A stretch of DNA of 64,000 nucleotides from Acanthochromis polyacanthus. Lineage: Eukaryota > Chordata > Actinopteri > Pomacentridae. The stretch is from assembly GCF_021347895.1 (NCBI RefSeq), contig NC_067117.1, positions 36,338,067-36,402,066 on the forward strand. Reading direction: 5' to 3'. The translations under genes and the position numbers were made by a program. Every line of letters begins with the position of its first letter. Position 1 is the stretch's first letter. This document shows positions 1 to 11,310 of the stretch, piece by piece. The notes beneath the pieces are model-generated. The model was not told the DNA's origin, did not search any database, and was given only the letters and a program-made list of their open reading frames with translations.

Positions 1-1849
1 TGCACTTCTGCTGGAAAGTATTTTTTGAAATGAATCCAGTTTTACACTGTGTGTGACATCACTGGAGGAGAGATGGGGTTTTTCCAGGTTTGAGGACAAA
101 CATCTCGAGGCAACTGCCTCATCTTCAACGCTCACATTACCAGCTGGTTCACCTCACTTCACAAATCCTTTTTGAAGAGTTATCATCACTTCAGTCAAGC
201 CGAAGTAGGCAGTGGAGAGACTTTGGTTCCCCGGAGTGATCTGCATGATTGAAGCAGGGTAATGTCGGTCTCGGTGGAAGACAAAGCAGGATGAGCTCAG
301 TGTTATTGGCTTTGCCTTCTCGTCTCAATTCCGTCGAATGTCAAAATATTAAAGGTCAAATCTACGAGATGGAAATATTATGAAAAGGTCTAAAGCATGC
401 TCAGAGTTTTTATCATCAGTCTTTTGGGGCTGAACATTTGACAATGGACAGTGTGGCTACACGGCACAACTCTATCAGACTGCACTGAAATTAGGCAGCA
501 TTATCTGGACTCACAGTTTAACATTTCAGCTCAATTAAGCTCATTATAACAGTGCAGTGTATCAAAAATAAACACACTAACACAGAAGAAAGAAGAAATT
601 AAGCACTGTGAAAGTCCAATAAAATAATGGAGATAATGAATTAATTTCCACTAATACACTGGGTCTTTCTCAAATAATGCATGAATTTGAATCATAGCCA
701 AATGTCTCCATTGTCCTCAGTGCTATGTTGTTGTTCATTCCCACAGCACTGAGAATCTGTTTTGTTATATCATTATGCAAGAATTGGTTTTCTATTCAGG
801 AGGCTCAGCTATTTGCTGCTCCACTTACCCTGACAGTAACAAAGTGAAACTTTAATCTCCCCTCAGTGTCAACAGCAGCTGATAGCAATTAAGGAGAAAG
901 CCTAGATTCTGAAGTGGTGCGTTTCACTCAAAGAGTTCACTCACATCCCTGACTGCAAAGTTTAACTAACTTCGCTGCTGTCTAGGCCTAATTTTCTTTT
1001 TCTGGCTATAAATTGAATAACAGAGTTGTGTGAAAGGAATAATGATGTTACCGTCTGGGTTTGTGCAGATATTGGGCATGCATGAAATCAAGACATTCTA
1101 AATATTGTTCTTTCCATTGCAGTCCTGCAGTAACCATTATAGAGTTAAATAGAAGGAGTAATTTCACTAAATGCAATCTGCACAAAGCTGGAGCAGAAAA
1201 CTGCAGGCATTATCTCTTGTCTGAATGTAGTAAGCACACTGCTTTTTTACCAACCGAAACTTAGGTATAATGCAGCCTTTGCTGTACTGCAGCCAAAACA
1301 CAAAAATGCTCCTGCTGAGTGTGAGTTAGGAGCTTTTTGCTCTGCAAGCTTGGCTTTCTCTGCCACAGAGCAAAACAATGCCGAAGCCCACTGTTCACAG
1401 AGCACAAAAGCAAGACCTTGAACTTTTCAGATGTTGGGGCCTGGCAGATGTTTTGTTGTGTAATGATTAAGACTCTTTGTTTCTACTCTTATACTTGTCT
1501 GAAGGCAGCAGGCAGAACTGCTAAATGTTTACTATCGCTTTAGGTTGGGCAGGTTAAAATACATCCCCATGTTTCCCTGAAATCTGATTATGCTAATGTA
1601 GTAAAGTACCTGCTAATCTGATGAGGAAGCCAGGGGGAATCCTCCTGTACATTGGTTCAACACTTTTTTTTTCATTTTGTGGCAGTTTTGTTATAAAGAG
1701 ATGTCTGTAATGATGAGCCAGAGCAATGGTGAGCAGTTTGAATCCCAAAATTCATAAAAACATGTTTCTTCTATACAGAGATTAGACTGAAAAATAAATA
1801 TGAAAATTAAAGAACCATTTGGATTAAAAAATGTTGGAAAACAGTCCTG
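1..1849. other. Intronic sequence, nothing recognised
   Basis: This AT-rich stretch has no long open frame, no repeat family seen elsewhere in the window and no transposon terminus. The two short frames at 1061-1264 and 1337-1543 have no recognisable domain and are treated as chance. It is taken as upstream intron of the glutamate receptor gene because the only exon found lies at 15785. An unrecognised regulatory element cannot be excluded. Confidence 0.5.
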
Positions 1850-2352
1850 ACTGTTGGCAGGGATGTGCACATGATTTCAGAGGGGCAGGGGCTCAAAGTC
1901 AAAAAAGGGCACAATGTGCGCAATTTTTTTTCTTCGGTCCTTAATGAAATGAATTTATAATTTATAATGAAATTATAATATTACAAATTATAATATAATA
2001 CAATCTATAACATTAAATTATAACATGATAAATTACAATTTGGAAAATGATGTTACATTATATAATTAAGTACTGATACTAAAGAAGACTAACTAATCCC
2101 TATGTGAAAGTGGTATGCAATTGCCATTTCAATTATGATCACCATTAGTTTACTCACATTATAGGTTTAAGAGACGTGCAAAGCAACAACACACTGGTTG
2201 ATTATTAGGCTGTTTATTGAAGATGAACTCTTTAATAAGAACTGAATATGACACTAAGCAGTAAAACAAACTTATTAGCCTAATTGGGAAAAATGTAGAT
2301 ATCAAAATTAGTCCTTCCTCCCTTAAAGCAGGTGCCAAACATTCCAGGGGCC

Positions 2353-3585
2353 TTAGAGCAGTAGCCGTCTGGGGGCCATGTCCCTGTAGATATTAATCAC
2401 CTCATTGTGATTTATGGGTATGTCTTTTTCAATGGAGAGAAGAAGGAGATCAGAGAGACTCTCTTCTTTGCATAAGCTTCAGAGTGAATATTTGACCAGC
2501 TTTAGCTTGGAGAAAGACCTCTCTACTGTTGCAGTGGTCACTGGAATCGTGGCATATATTCTCATCATTTCTTCCAGTGTTGGGAAGATGTCATGTCCAC
2601 TGTTGTCTCTCAGAGTTGTTAGGATTCCCTTCAGTGTGTGAGTGTCTTGGAAAGACGCATGGAAAACTCTGAGCTCTGTCTTCAGCTTCTCTTCCTCTCC
2701 TCCATACAATTCACACAATGTGTGAATAGCTTCCGTAGAGTCAGGACCCATGGCATATTTCCCTACCCAGTTGCTGGCCTTCGTCAAACTGTGAAGCGCA
2801 CTGAGAACTTTGAAGGACTGTGTCTTCCCATCTCCTTTAAATCTCCTATAAAGTTCTTGAGAAAGAACATCAAGGAATGTATAGTACATCTTCACTCTGT
2901 AGTACTCTTCCACTGATTTGAAGTTCTACTGTGGCTGCAGTAGAACTGTGCACATACTTTGCAGGGACCTTTCTCTGCCTTTTCTGTCCTGGGGGGACTG
3001 TGGGGATGCTGATCCCAGAAGCCTCTGCCTTTTCTATGGCATTCTTGAACAGTTTTGAAAACTGTTCTTCTGTTCTGTGGCTGGATAAGGTATCCATCAC
3101 TCCCTCAACAACACGGTAAGCCGTGGACAGATCAATACCCTGGTTCTGCAGAGCATCAGAGGCAAGTGCAGTGGCATCAAAAATTGGGGTGGCTATCGCA
3201 AGGTATAGCAAGAACTCAAAATCAATGGCATTAAGATACATTCTTGCATCACCAGCAGCAGTATCTGGAGGCTCTTGGGCTGTGATGTCAGACAGGACCT
3301 TTACCACAGCATCCATTACCTTGTTAAGGGCCTTCAATGCTCTCTCTCTACATGCCCAGCCTGTGTCGGATAGCTTCTGTAAATGAATGGCACATTCTCC
3401 AGGGTGGAGCTCCTCTTGGCATGTTGTAAATGCAGTGTGCCTTTTTGGAGATGCTGTGAAGAACACATAGAGCTTCTCCTCAAGGCTAAAGAACGTGATG
3501 AAGTGCAGGCTTGATTTGGCACTTTCGACCAGGACGAGGTTGAGGCAGTGGGCATGGCAATGAACATACAGAGCGAACTAACTTG
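2353..3585 (-). pseudogene. hAT transposase, C-terminal part, inactivated
   Basis: Read on the minus strand, the segment starts with a conserved block HCHAHCLNLVLVES near 3567. It continues through a helical region and ends with the hAT C-terminal dimerisation motif IPVTTATVERSFSKLKLVK around 2490-2560. The family is the ZMYM1-like/DUF4371-type hAT transposase common in fish, which cuts and pastes DNA in the nucleus. The copy is broken in several ways. A frameshift lies near 2870-2913. An in-frame TGA at 2479-2481 sits inside the dimerisation domain, and the reading frame then runs on to a TAA at 2353-2355. The N-terminal zinc-finger and first catalytic region are missing upstream of about 3585, where an AT-rich repeat begins. 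It is not expected to make active protein. Confidence 0.85.
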
Positions 3586-3589
3586 GGGT

Positions 3590-3860
3590 TAGGGCCCCCC
3601 AAAAGGAGGGATTTTTAACACATTAAGACGTATAACTAAGATTTTAAGATTAAAATATTTTAAAATTGAGATTGGAAGATTATGATTTTTTTTCAAAATA
3701 AAATATTTTTTTAAAATAATTTATTATACATATTTAAAATAAAAGTATTTTAATAAAATTTTGTTTAGTAAATCACAGGTGACACTATGATGGTGGGTTG
3801 AGGCCCCTCAAAACTAATTGTGCTTAGGGCCCCATAAAAGCTTGGGCCGGCCCTAGGCTG
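3590..3860. repeat. AT-rich repeat with hAT-like terminus
   Basis: A very AT-rich core is bounded by two similar motifs in the same direction, TTAGGGCCCC at about 3590 and again at about 3826. The right edge is CTTGGGCCGGCCCTAG, which resembles the terminal sequence of a common fish hAT family. No matching inverted left end is visible, so this is either a truncated non-autonomous hAT or an internal part of the enclosing element. It interrupts the transposase gene to its left. Confidence 0.4.
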
Positions 3861-4597
3861 TCAACGGCTGTGGACTGTGCTGATCAGTGCCTTCAGATGG
3901 CTGGATGGGAGCTCGGCATTGGGGGGTTCGGGGTGACGGGGCAGGAGTAGGAGGTGGATGAAGAGGAGGAGGAAGAAGAGGAGATTTATCCCACTATCTC
4001 CTCCAAAATAACCTGTAAGCATTAATGCGCATCCTCATCTGCCCCTCTTCCTCCTGCTGCTCATCTTCCTCCTCCGCGCACATGCTATATAGGTTCTGTC
4101 TCACACACTCTGAATATTTCCTCTTGTGGGCCCTTGTGGTGTTCTCGTGTGCGAACAGTTTATTTGCGGCCGTGCTCAGTTTATTTATCCGTGCGTGCTT
4201 GTGATTGTGCACGCGAGAGAGCATATCTACGCGTATGAACAACATTACGGCCGTGTTATTATTAGCAGAGACATCTCAGCTTCTTTCCCCGGGTGAGTCA
4301 CGCCCCCCCTGCTGGGACACCTCCACATCTCCCCAGGGAGGCGGCGCGCCTCACACTTTGAGAAACACTGGCTTAGCGTGTCTCTCTCTCTCTCTCTCTG
4401 ACCAGGTCAGTCACAAACCAGGACGCGCTCTCTCTGTCTCTCGCAGCCTCTGTGGCTGAGCTGCACTAACCTGCACGTCACAGGTAGAAGGGCTGGCAGA
4501 GGCTCGAGACACAGAGGCGACAGGCTCAACGTGGCACAACCCCGAATTACAAGAAAATACCAAGGGGGACAGTTTTTTTTGTGCAGTTGTTGTATTA
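3861..4597. other. Purine-rich and GC-rich linker inside the hAT element
   Basis: It contains a GAGGAGGAGGAAG-type run near 3958-3985, its CT-rich counterpart near 4040-4070, and a (TC)n run at about 4380-4400. The minus-strand frame 3994-4245 is Glu-rich and probably a by-product of composition. It may be the 5' part of the hAT element and the untranslated leader of the Gypsy element that follows. No coding domain is recognised. Confidence 0.35.
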
Positions 4598-5000
4598 ATG
4601 CAGTGCGCATTATTATATTGTGGTGTTATGGGAGTGCTACAGGACCCGCCAGCTGCCGGCAAGTATGCAGCACTAAAGGCTCAGTTAATACGGACATACC
4701 AGCTCTTGGATATGGAGCGGGCCGATCGGCTGTTATCTCTGAGTGGGTTAGGAGACAGCAAGCCTTCGGAGCTGATGGAGAATATGCTGACACTGCTGGG
4801 CTCCGGTGACACTTCATTCCTTTTCACCCACTTGTTCCTGCGCCAGCTCCCGCCTCAGGTACGCACTGCTCTGACCGAATCTCCCCTCATCCGCACTAAA
4901 GATTATAGGGGTTTGGCCAAAGAAGCTGACAGACTGTTGCTAGCATCCCATCAGTTTTCGGTGGATGCCCTGTTGCCAAGGGTCCAACGGTGATGATTCG
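4598..5000 (+). pseudogene. Gypsy gag (capsid-like) fragment
   Basis: About 120 residues match the capsid region of a common fish Gypsy gag, including LIRTYQLLDMERADRLLSL, a GLGDSKPSELMENML block and FLRQLPPQVRTAL. Gag would form the particle that packages element RNA. The N-terminal third is absent, and the frame closes near 4993. A downstream piece in another frame (LCFFHRRFGVKARRC, about 5048-5095) is the remnant of the gag-protease linker usually seen in this family. No CCHC knuckle is present. Confidence 0.75.
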
Positions 5001-5047
5001 GTGGAAGTGGCTGCCGTCATGGAGCTCCGGACAAAGGAGAGCAGCCT

Positions 5048-5698
5048 GTGTTTCTTCCACCGCCGCTTCGGAGTGAAGGCTCGGCGATGTGTCCAACCGT
5101 GTTCCTTTCAGTGGCCGGGAAACGAGCAGACTGGCACTCGCGAGCAGCTGCGTGCACCGGTGACAATGACAATAAGCTGCTTTTCGTTGAGGACAGCGCT
5201 TCTGGACGTCGTTTCCTCGTGGATTTGGGGGTGCAGCGGAGCATCGTCCCCCCCTCCTCTGCCGACACTTTGAGACATGGACAAGGGACTGCACATGGTT
5301 CCAAAGTCCCACGGAGGCTGGAGGCTGGCGGCCTTGCGGCGATTTCCAGTGCCTCAACAACGCTACCACCGATGACAGATACACAGTCCCCCATATTCAG
5401 GACTTTTCTGTGCACCTGGCAGGGGCGGTCATCTTCTCCAAAGTCGACTTGGTGAGAGGTTATCACCAAGTGCCTGTCCGTGCAGAGGCTGTCCCTAAAA
5501 TTGCTGTCATCACTCCTTTTGGACTGTTCGAGTTTTTGAGGATGCCTTTTGGCCTGAAGGGCGCAGCCCAGACATTTCAGCGGCTCATGGACTCTGTCTT
5601 GCGTGATATGCCTTTCCTGTTTGTGCTTTCCTGCTAAGTGTCTGTTCGGTCTTTCGGAAATCGAGTTCCTGGGACACTGCGTGTCATGACGGGGCGCT
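5048..5698 (+). pseudogene. Gypsy protease and N-terminal reverse transcriptase, broken
   Basis: A retropepsin remnant reads GRRFLVDLGVQRSIVPPS near 5205-5255; the usual catalytic D[ST]G triplet is replaced by DLG. After a frame change, the reverse transcriptase palm begins with VIFSKVDLVRGYHQVPV and FLRMPFGLKGAAQTFQRL (about 5420-5590). The copy then jumps straight from RDMPFLFV to the block KCLFGLSEIEFLGH at about 5635, which normally lies after the catalytic YxDD box. That box has been deleted. A TGA follows near 5687. The enzyme is certainly inactive. Confidence 0.8.
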
Positions 5699-6406
5699 GT
5701 GCCACTCCCTGCCAAAGTCGAAGCAGTTTTGGCTTTTCCACGTCCTAGCTCGGTGAAACCCCTTCAGGAGTTTTTGGGGATGGTTAATTTTTACAACTGT
5801 TTCATTCCCCGAGCTGCACATATCATGCACCCCTTATACGACGCGTTGAAGGGGAAAAAAGGTAACCAGGACATTGAGTGGACCCTGGAGAGGTTGCTGG
5901 ATTTTGAGGAAGCTAGGGCGGCGCTGGCCAATGCTGCCCTGTTGGCTCACCCTGACCCATCTGCACCCATTGCCCTGACCTCCGATGCGTCTGATTATGC
6001 CGTCGGGGCGGTTTGTGAACAGTGGTCTGACGGGGCATGGCAGCTGCTAGCTTTTTTCAGCAGGAAGGTGTGTGAATCTGAGAGGAAGTACAGTACATTC
6101 GACAGGGAGCTCTTAGCCCTTTTCCTCGCCACATGCCCCTTCAGGTTCCTTTTGGAGGGCCGGGAGTTTACTGCCTTTGTGGACCATAAACCCCTTACAT
6201 TTGCTATGGCTAAGACGTCCGAACCTTGGTCGGCGTGGCAGCAGCGGCATCTTTCTGCTGTTTCTGAGTTTACAACAGACATTCGACACGTGGCTGGGAA
6301 GAACAACTTGGTTGCTGACTGCCTGTCTCATGCCCAGATTTCCACTGTTCATTTGGGGATGGACTGTATGGACTGGAATGTCTGCAGAACAGCGGAAGGA
6401 CGATGA
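5699..6406 (+). pseudogene. Gypsy RNase H region
   Basis: This 235-codon frame begins in the RT connection domain (VEAVLAFPRPSSVKPLQEFL, residues 7-26). It holds the RNase H core with the conserved TSDASDYAVGAV, FFSRKVCESERKYSTFDRELLA and FVDHKPLTF blocks. Catalytic Asp and Glu positions are visible in TSDASD and DRELLA. RNase H degrades the RNA strand of RNA-DNA hybrids during element replication. The frame closes in the linker to integrase. It is the best preserved piece of this element but cannot be expressed as a polyprotein. Confidence 0.85.
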
Positions 6407-6462
6407 GGTGCCGGCGCTGCACACAGCCGAGTCCAGTTTGCGGTTGAGGGATATCACGTTTC

Positions 6463-7000
6463 ATGACACCGGGGTGTCCCTCCTTTGCGACATTTCTATG
6501 GGCAGGCAGAGCCCTTTGGTTCCCGCTGCTTGGCACCGCCGTGTGTTTGAGGCTGTTCACTCTGTCACACCCTGGTGTTAAGGCATCGGTCAAACTGGTG
6601 GGGGCCAGGTTCGTGTGGCCCAGTCTCAGAAAGGATGTCAAAGTTTGGACTACTACGTGCATGGCGTGCCAGCGTGCTAAGGTACAGCATCATGTTAAAT
6701 CTCCCTTGAGGCCCTTTCCCATTCCTGAGAGACGTTTTGACCATGTGCATGTGGATCTGGTTGGCCCTTTTCCCCCATCCCGTGGGTTTACTCACCTCCT
6801 GACCATGGTGGACAGGACCACACAGTGGCTTGAAGCGGTTCCCCTGTCCTCTACTACCGCATCTGAGGTTGCCCGGGCATTCATCTACTCCTGGGTGTTG
6901 CGGTTTGGTGTGCCTTCAGTTTACCTCGGAGCTCTGGAATGCGGTAGCTGGGAGCTTGGGGGTTAATCTTCACCGCACCACTGCTTCCAACCCACAGACC
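6463..7000 (+). pseudogene. Gypsy integrase core, broken
   Basis: The zinc-binding tail is seen as TTCMACQRAKVQHH, followed by the catalytic core start RRFDHVHVDLVGPFPPS with the first catalytic Asp, then LLTMVDRTTQWLEAVPL with the second. The frame ends in ECGSWELGG near 6966. A piece of the block normally around the catalytic Glu follows in another frame (NLHRTTASNPQT, about 6965-7000), but the Glu-containing turn is lost. Integrase would join element cDNA to chromosomal DNA; this copy cannot. Confidence 0.8.
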
Positions 7001-7101
7001 ACTGGGCTGATGTTCCAGGTTTGAATCCTGGGGTTGTGGGGAGGTTTGGTGGCAAAGGGGGTGCTGGAGTTTTTTCACTGGTAGCTGCACACCACTGCCT
7101 C

Positions 7102-7460
7102 CCTCAGTCATATATCCCTAAGGACCTTATGTTGGACAAATATGTTTTTATCCGGCATGATGCGCATCGCTCTCCTCTGCAGGCCCCTTATGACGGTCCC
7201 TTTCGTGTATTGGAAGCAGGACACAAATTTTTTCTAATTGAGATGGGGTCGGGTCAGGACCGTGTTTTTTTGTGGATCATCTGAAGCCTGCTCATGTGCT
7301 CCAGGGGGATGACGTGGAGCCGGCTCATCCTGCCCGCCGTGGCCGTCCACCTACGCTGATACAGGACAGTGACTCTTTACCACATGCCAGCCCGCTGCGC
7401 GATGTTGTTATATGCACCCGCAGGGGTAGAGTGGTTCGTTTACCTAGGCGGTATGTTTGA
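7102..7460 (+). pseudogene. Gypsy integrase C-terminal region
   Basis: Read in two frames, the region gives YIPKDLMLDKYVFIRHDAH and APYDGPFRVLEAGHKFFLI, the SH3-like DNA-binding end of Gypsy integrases. It then gives DHLKPAH, a GRPP motif and a basic tail RRGRVVRLPRRYV. The stretch 7020-7100 between the core and this domain does not align with the family and looks rearranged. Confidence 0.7.
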
Positions 7461-7479
7461 AGATTTGCTACTTGCATGT

Positions 7480-7726
7480 TCTGTTTTTGTGTTTCCTTTG
7501 TGTGTTCTGGGGGGGCCTGTGTGGTGCACATTAGATTTAGGTCTCACACACAAAGGACAGTTTTATTTTGAAGGGACAAAAAACAAGGTTTTTTGGACCT
7601 CCGGGTTTAGGCGGGAGGACGTTGTTGTGGCCCGTTAAGTTGTGCACGAGAGAAGAAAGGTGGAGCTGAAATAAAAGTTGTTGAGACTCCTGCAATTTTC
7701 ATCTCCTTTTCTCCAACCTCCACAAT
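7480..7726 (+). repeat. Single LTR-like 3' end of the Gypsy element
   Basis: After the last coding block the sequence turns T/G-rich, carries an AATAAA signal at about 7670, and ends at AACCTCCACAA just before an AT microsatellite. This fits U3-R-U5 of a 3' LTR. The start (TGTTCTG near 7479) is a guess, because no second LTR is available for comparison. Confidence 0.45.
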
Positions 7727-7836
7727 ATATATATTTTTTAAAAGGGGCAAAAGAGGGCACTTTTCAATACGAGGCAAAAAAGGGCAGGGGCTGAAGCCCC
7801 CCTTTAGGGCTATGTGTGCATGTGCATGACTGTTGG

Positions 7837-10800
7837 TGCACCATAGCTGACATGCATCTCACTAGAAATGTACCTCCATGTTGTGGTGATGAGGATGGCG
7901 ATAAGTGTAGCTGGTCTCCTCTCTATTAATAAGCACAGCATAATGATGTGAACAAAGAAAATGCTTCTGTAAAATGAACTGTAATATGTAATAGGCCACA
8001 TTGTATCTGTCTTTCTTATAATGCAAACACAGTAACCAGTATTACGCCTGTGTAGCCAGATGTTCATAACTCTGCTGTTAGTCACTATTGTTAGAAATAC
8101 ACAAAGAAAGTCAACACAGTGGAAATTACTCCCCAAACAGTGACACAGATACACTATTGCACAAGTGCAAATGCTCACAGCAGCATATTCCTCTTGCTAC
8201 AATGCAGATCTGATAGGACTATAATTCAAGCTTCTCTCTTCAAAATGCACTGTGTGCATCCTTGAGGTCTTCCATTTAAAACATTTGCAAAGCTTCTTTT
8301 AAAAGTTTGAAAACTGCCTTTGTTTACATCCATGTTTCCAAGTGAGTGTTCTTCTTTTTACCTGCCTTTGGTTACACCTTGCTGCACATCTGGATGCTTC
8401 ACCACCACCTGTAAATCTGAATGTGAAGACGTTGTACGACTGTGTGTCTCATTACCATCTTGCGTGTAGGAATGAGAAGAACAAAACTCAAAAAAGAGGG
8501 CTGCCAGAGCAGGAACTCCACAGGGTATCTTAAACAGATGATCAGAAATGTTGCAGAATCATTTTCTGTTGATTGACTAATCAGTTTGTCAATTAATTAT
8601 TACAGTTGTAATTACAATGTAAATGTTTTATTTCTTCATAATGTGTTTTTAAGCAGTATATAGGATTGGCTCTGATGTGTAATCCTAGAACTGCTTATTT
8701 ATGACTAATTTAACTGGGATATTGTTATTGCACTGTGATTTGTTATATTGCCACTGTCATAAGTCATGAAGAATTAGCTCATGCAATGTTGAAAGTCAGT
8801 GTTCTCCAGTGGTGCCATGAGATTGCCAAGTAGTAAGGATAAACTATGTTTACCCATCCATGTTTTCCATATGCAGCTTGACTGAAGCAGATGCTCTGCA
8901 TTTTAGCCACACTGCAGGTTGCAAGGATCTGTCAGGTGTCTGAATTACAGATGCAAATATAGTCAGCTATTTTGCATGCCAGCATCATTTGCACAGAAAA
9001 ATATTGCACCTACACCACAGGTCTCAACATTATCATCATTAAGTTGCTCCTCATCTCTACAGGATGCTCAACAAAGCAAACACTTGAGAAAAATGTGACA
9101 CCAGAAAGTCCCTAAAAGGTTCTAAATAGTGCTGTAAAACATAAAAGTAGGCGACACCATATTTCTATGCCAAGATATGAGTTTTAGGTGAGTCACTAGG
9201 AAAGGATATTTGAAAATGATGCCACTAAATATCTTGATATCAATTGGTAAAATTTTAATGAGTATGTTGTCAGTTTGTGGAGATGGTTCACATGGATGGA
9301 ACTAATGCATACAACTCTACAGCTAAATGTCTGAGCCTTGCCACACAAATTCAAATAATAGATTGTTATGTTATGTTGTACTAATTTTTACAATGAAGAC
9401 CTCAATAGCAAACATAGACTGGTGCAGCAGGAAGAGGTTCTTTTCATAGCCATAACAACACATGCACCTGAGATGTGAATCACACTGAATACATGACCAT
9501 CAAATTCCGTCACATTCGTAACTTTTTCCCCCACTGCATTCACAAACCCAGGGACTAAGTACAAACAGCACAAAGTCAAGTCATGAAGTATTCCCATCAA
9601 AATGAAAAATTCACACGTCTTTGCTGGCAAAAAACATCTTTTCACCTCAACAGCAGCTAACAGATGTCACACTGACATGGTGTAACAGAAATCTGCCATT
9701 ATCAACTGCTGACTGTACGTGCTAATAGTCACAACAATTAAACAGCTCTGTACATGATGCACATCACAGCTGAGAAAGGCGCTTGCCAGGAACAGATTTG
9801 TTCACAGTTATCCACAGAAAGATCTTCTTCACTCACTTTTGTTCATTTCTGATGCAAGGTAAATAATGAGATGCTCTAGATCTTAATCCATGTGTCACAC
9901 TGTGCATACTTATGAGTGATCCCCTATTCAGGAGGCCACCTTGGAAGGTTTCTGTCAATATAATTTGAACAAACCCTTGATCTTTTGCTGCAGTGCAGGC
10001 CTCATGTGGCTCTTTTGCAGGACTCGTAGTCCTATTTAATATGTCTGTCTGTCTCTTTATCTTTCTGTCTGTCTGTCTCTGTGAGTGACCTAGCAGAGGA
10101 GAAGACAACAAAAGGGACAACAGGATAAAGAAGAAAACAAATGAAAAAAGGGCTTTAATTTGTAGAATAATTTATTTTTTAATTACAATAACACTACAAC
10201 ATAATAACCTCAGTTACAGCGACACATGGGGTTTATTTAACTGAATAAAGCATTTTTTTTGTAAAGTATTTAAAGCACTTATGGTTATGCTTGTAGAGCT
10301 TGTTAGAAATGCCACCAACACCAATACACGGCAAATTACTTTCTCTAGGAGCCTTTCAGCCAAGCAACCCCTTTCTGTCTTGTTTTGTCCCCTTAAAGTA
10401 ACATCTATCAGTCATATGTTATGGTTGGTTAGGTGTGCTTTTGAAAATTCCAGCCAATGAATACACTCTATTCCATTATTATACATTCCATACCATTATT
10501 TCATGTTTTCCCTTACTGCAGCTCGCTCAGGGGATCATTTTAAGGTTCTGGTACTAGAGTGAAGTATCTCAGCGACTGTGGCCTCTAACCTGTCTTCATG
10601 AATACATTTCAAACACAGATGGGGTAGCTTGGGCGAGCATGGATAAGGTTCTCCTACATGGGACTTAAAATACCACAAACCAGCAAACCCAGTGTACCTT
10701 ATATTGAAGATTGTCTTTTTTTCCCCTCGTTTTTTTATTGAAGCTCAAAAGAAACCAACTCATTTCACCTCAGATTGTGCATCAAACGGGTTTTACAAAT

Positions 10801-10953
10801 TTATTTTGTGATATAACAACCTACGTATAACACAAAAAATGAATGCTTTCAATAGTGACATACAGTATGTATTACATAATAATTGTGTCATATTATACAT
10901 GTTATCTGTTTCTGTACAAAAATATCAACACGCTTTATATACTAACTATATAA
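7837..10953. other. Intronic sequence, no recognised element
   Basis: More than 3 kb without a long frame or a recognised transposon. Composition is even and AT-rich. The only simple repeat noted is a GTCT-rich run near 10040-10080. Several short T and A runs occur around 10160-10270. The region resembles old unique intron. Confidence 0.5.
10041..10081. repeat. GTCT-type microsatellite
   Basis: An interrupted tetranucleotide run of TGTC and TTTC units (TGTCTGTCTGTCTCT at its end). It lies on unique intron and has no evident partner. Confidence 0.7.
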
Positions 10954-11310
10954 AGAGAAAAGCACTCAGAGAGCACTGTATTCTGACAAGGCTGGTGGAT
11001 TTGTAGTAGGATCGCAATCATGTGATCGTCAGCAGGCAGCTGATGTAGTATTCATTTGTTGTCATAGTTACAGTAACACCATGGCGTTACCTCGCAATGA
11101 TACAGAAATTTTTTACCAAATCTGTGGATCCATACTATAAGCCACATTACTGTCAAAATCTTATGTGGTCCTTGTGTCATTTCTGACCTTCCCTGAAAAT
11201 TTTATCCAAATCTGTTGGTCTGTTTTGAGTGATGTTGCTAACAGATGGACAAACAAACTAAACGCACATGGATTATCACATAGCTTTGCTTAGCATTCCT
11301 TGAAGTAATT
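10954..11310 (+). repeat. Dispersed repeat family R1, copy A
   Basis: This copy opens with GAGAAAAGCACTCAGAGAGC and ends near GCATTCCTTGAAGTAAT. It shares long blocks with three other places in the window, for example GTGATCGTCAGCAGGCAGCT and CCCTGAAAATTTTATCC followed by GTTGCTAACAGA. The better preserved copies have complementary CTYCGCCAAGG and CCTTGGNGGAG at their ends, which suggests a small DNA transposon with inverted termini. It has no coding capacity. Confidence 0.8.

Larger units (their letters stand above)
4598..7726 (+). mobile_element. Ty3/Gypsy LTR retrotransposon, 5'-truncated and degenerate
   Basis: Gag, protease, reverse transcriptase, RNase H, integrase and an integrase C-terminal region follow in the canonical Gypsy order on the plus strand, in at least five different frames. 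A single LTR-like segment with AATAAA follows at about 7480-7726. No matching 5' LTR or primer-binding site is visible upstream, so the copy is truncated or recombined. It sits inside the larger hAT element, which gives the insertion order: hAT first, Gypsy later. Confidence 0.85.
1858..7828 (-). mobile_element. hAT-type DNA transposon, disrupted, with 8-bp target duplication
   Basis: The element is delimited by a perfect 8-bp direct repeat ACTGTTGG at 1850-1857 and 7829-7836, the duplication length typical of hAT transposons. The left end begins CAGGGATGTGCACATG. The right end is only an imperfect inverted match (ATGTGTGCA next to a run of C and G). The transposase remnant at 2353-3585 lies on the minus strand. 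The interior has been invaded by an AT-rich repeat and by a Gypsy retrotransposon at about 4598-7726, which explains the nearly 6-kb length. The boundaries rest mainly on the duplication and on the matching GGGGCAGGGGCT and AAAAAAGGGCA motifs near both ends. Confidence 0.65.
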
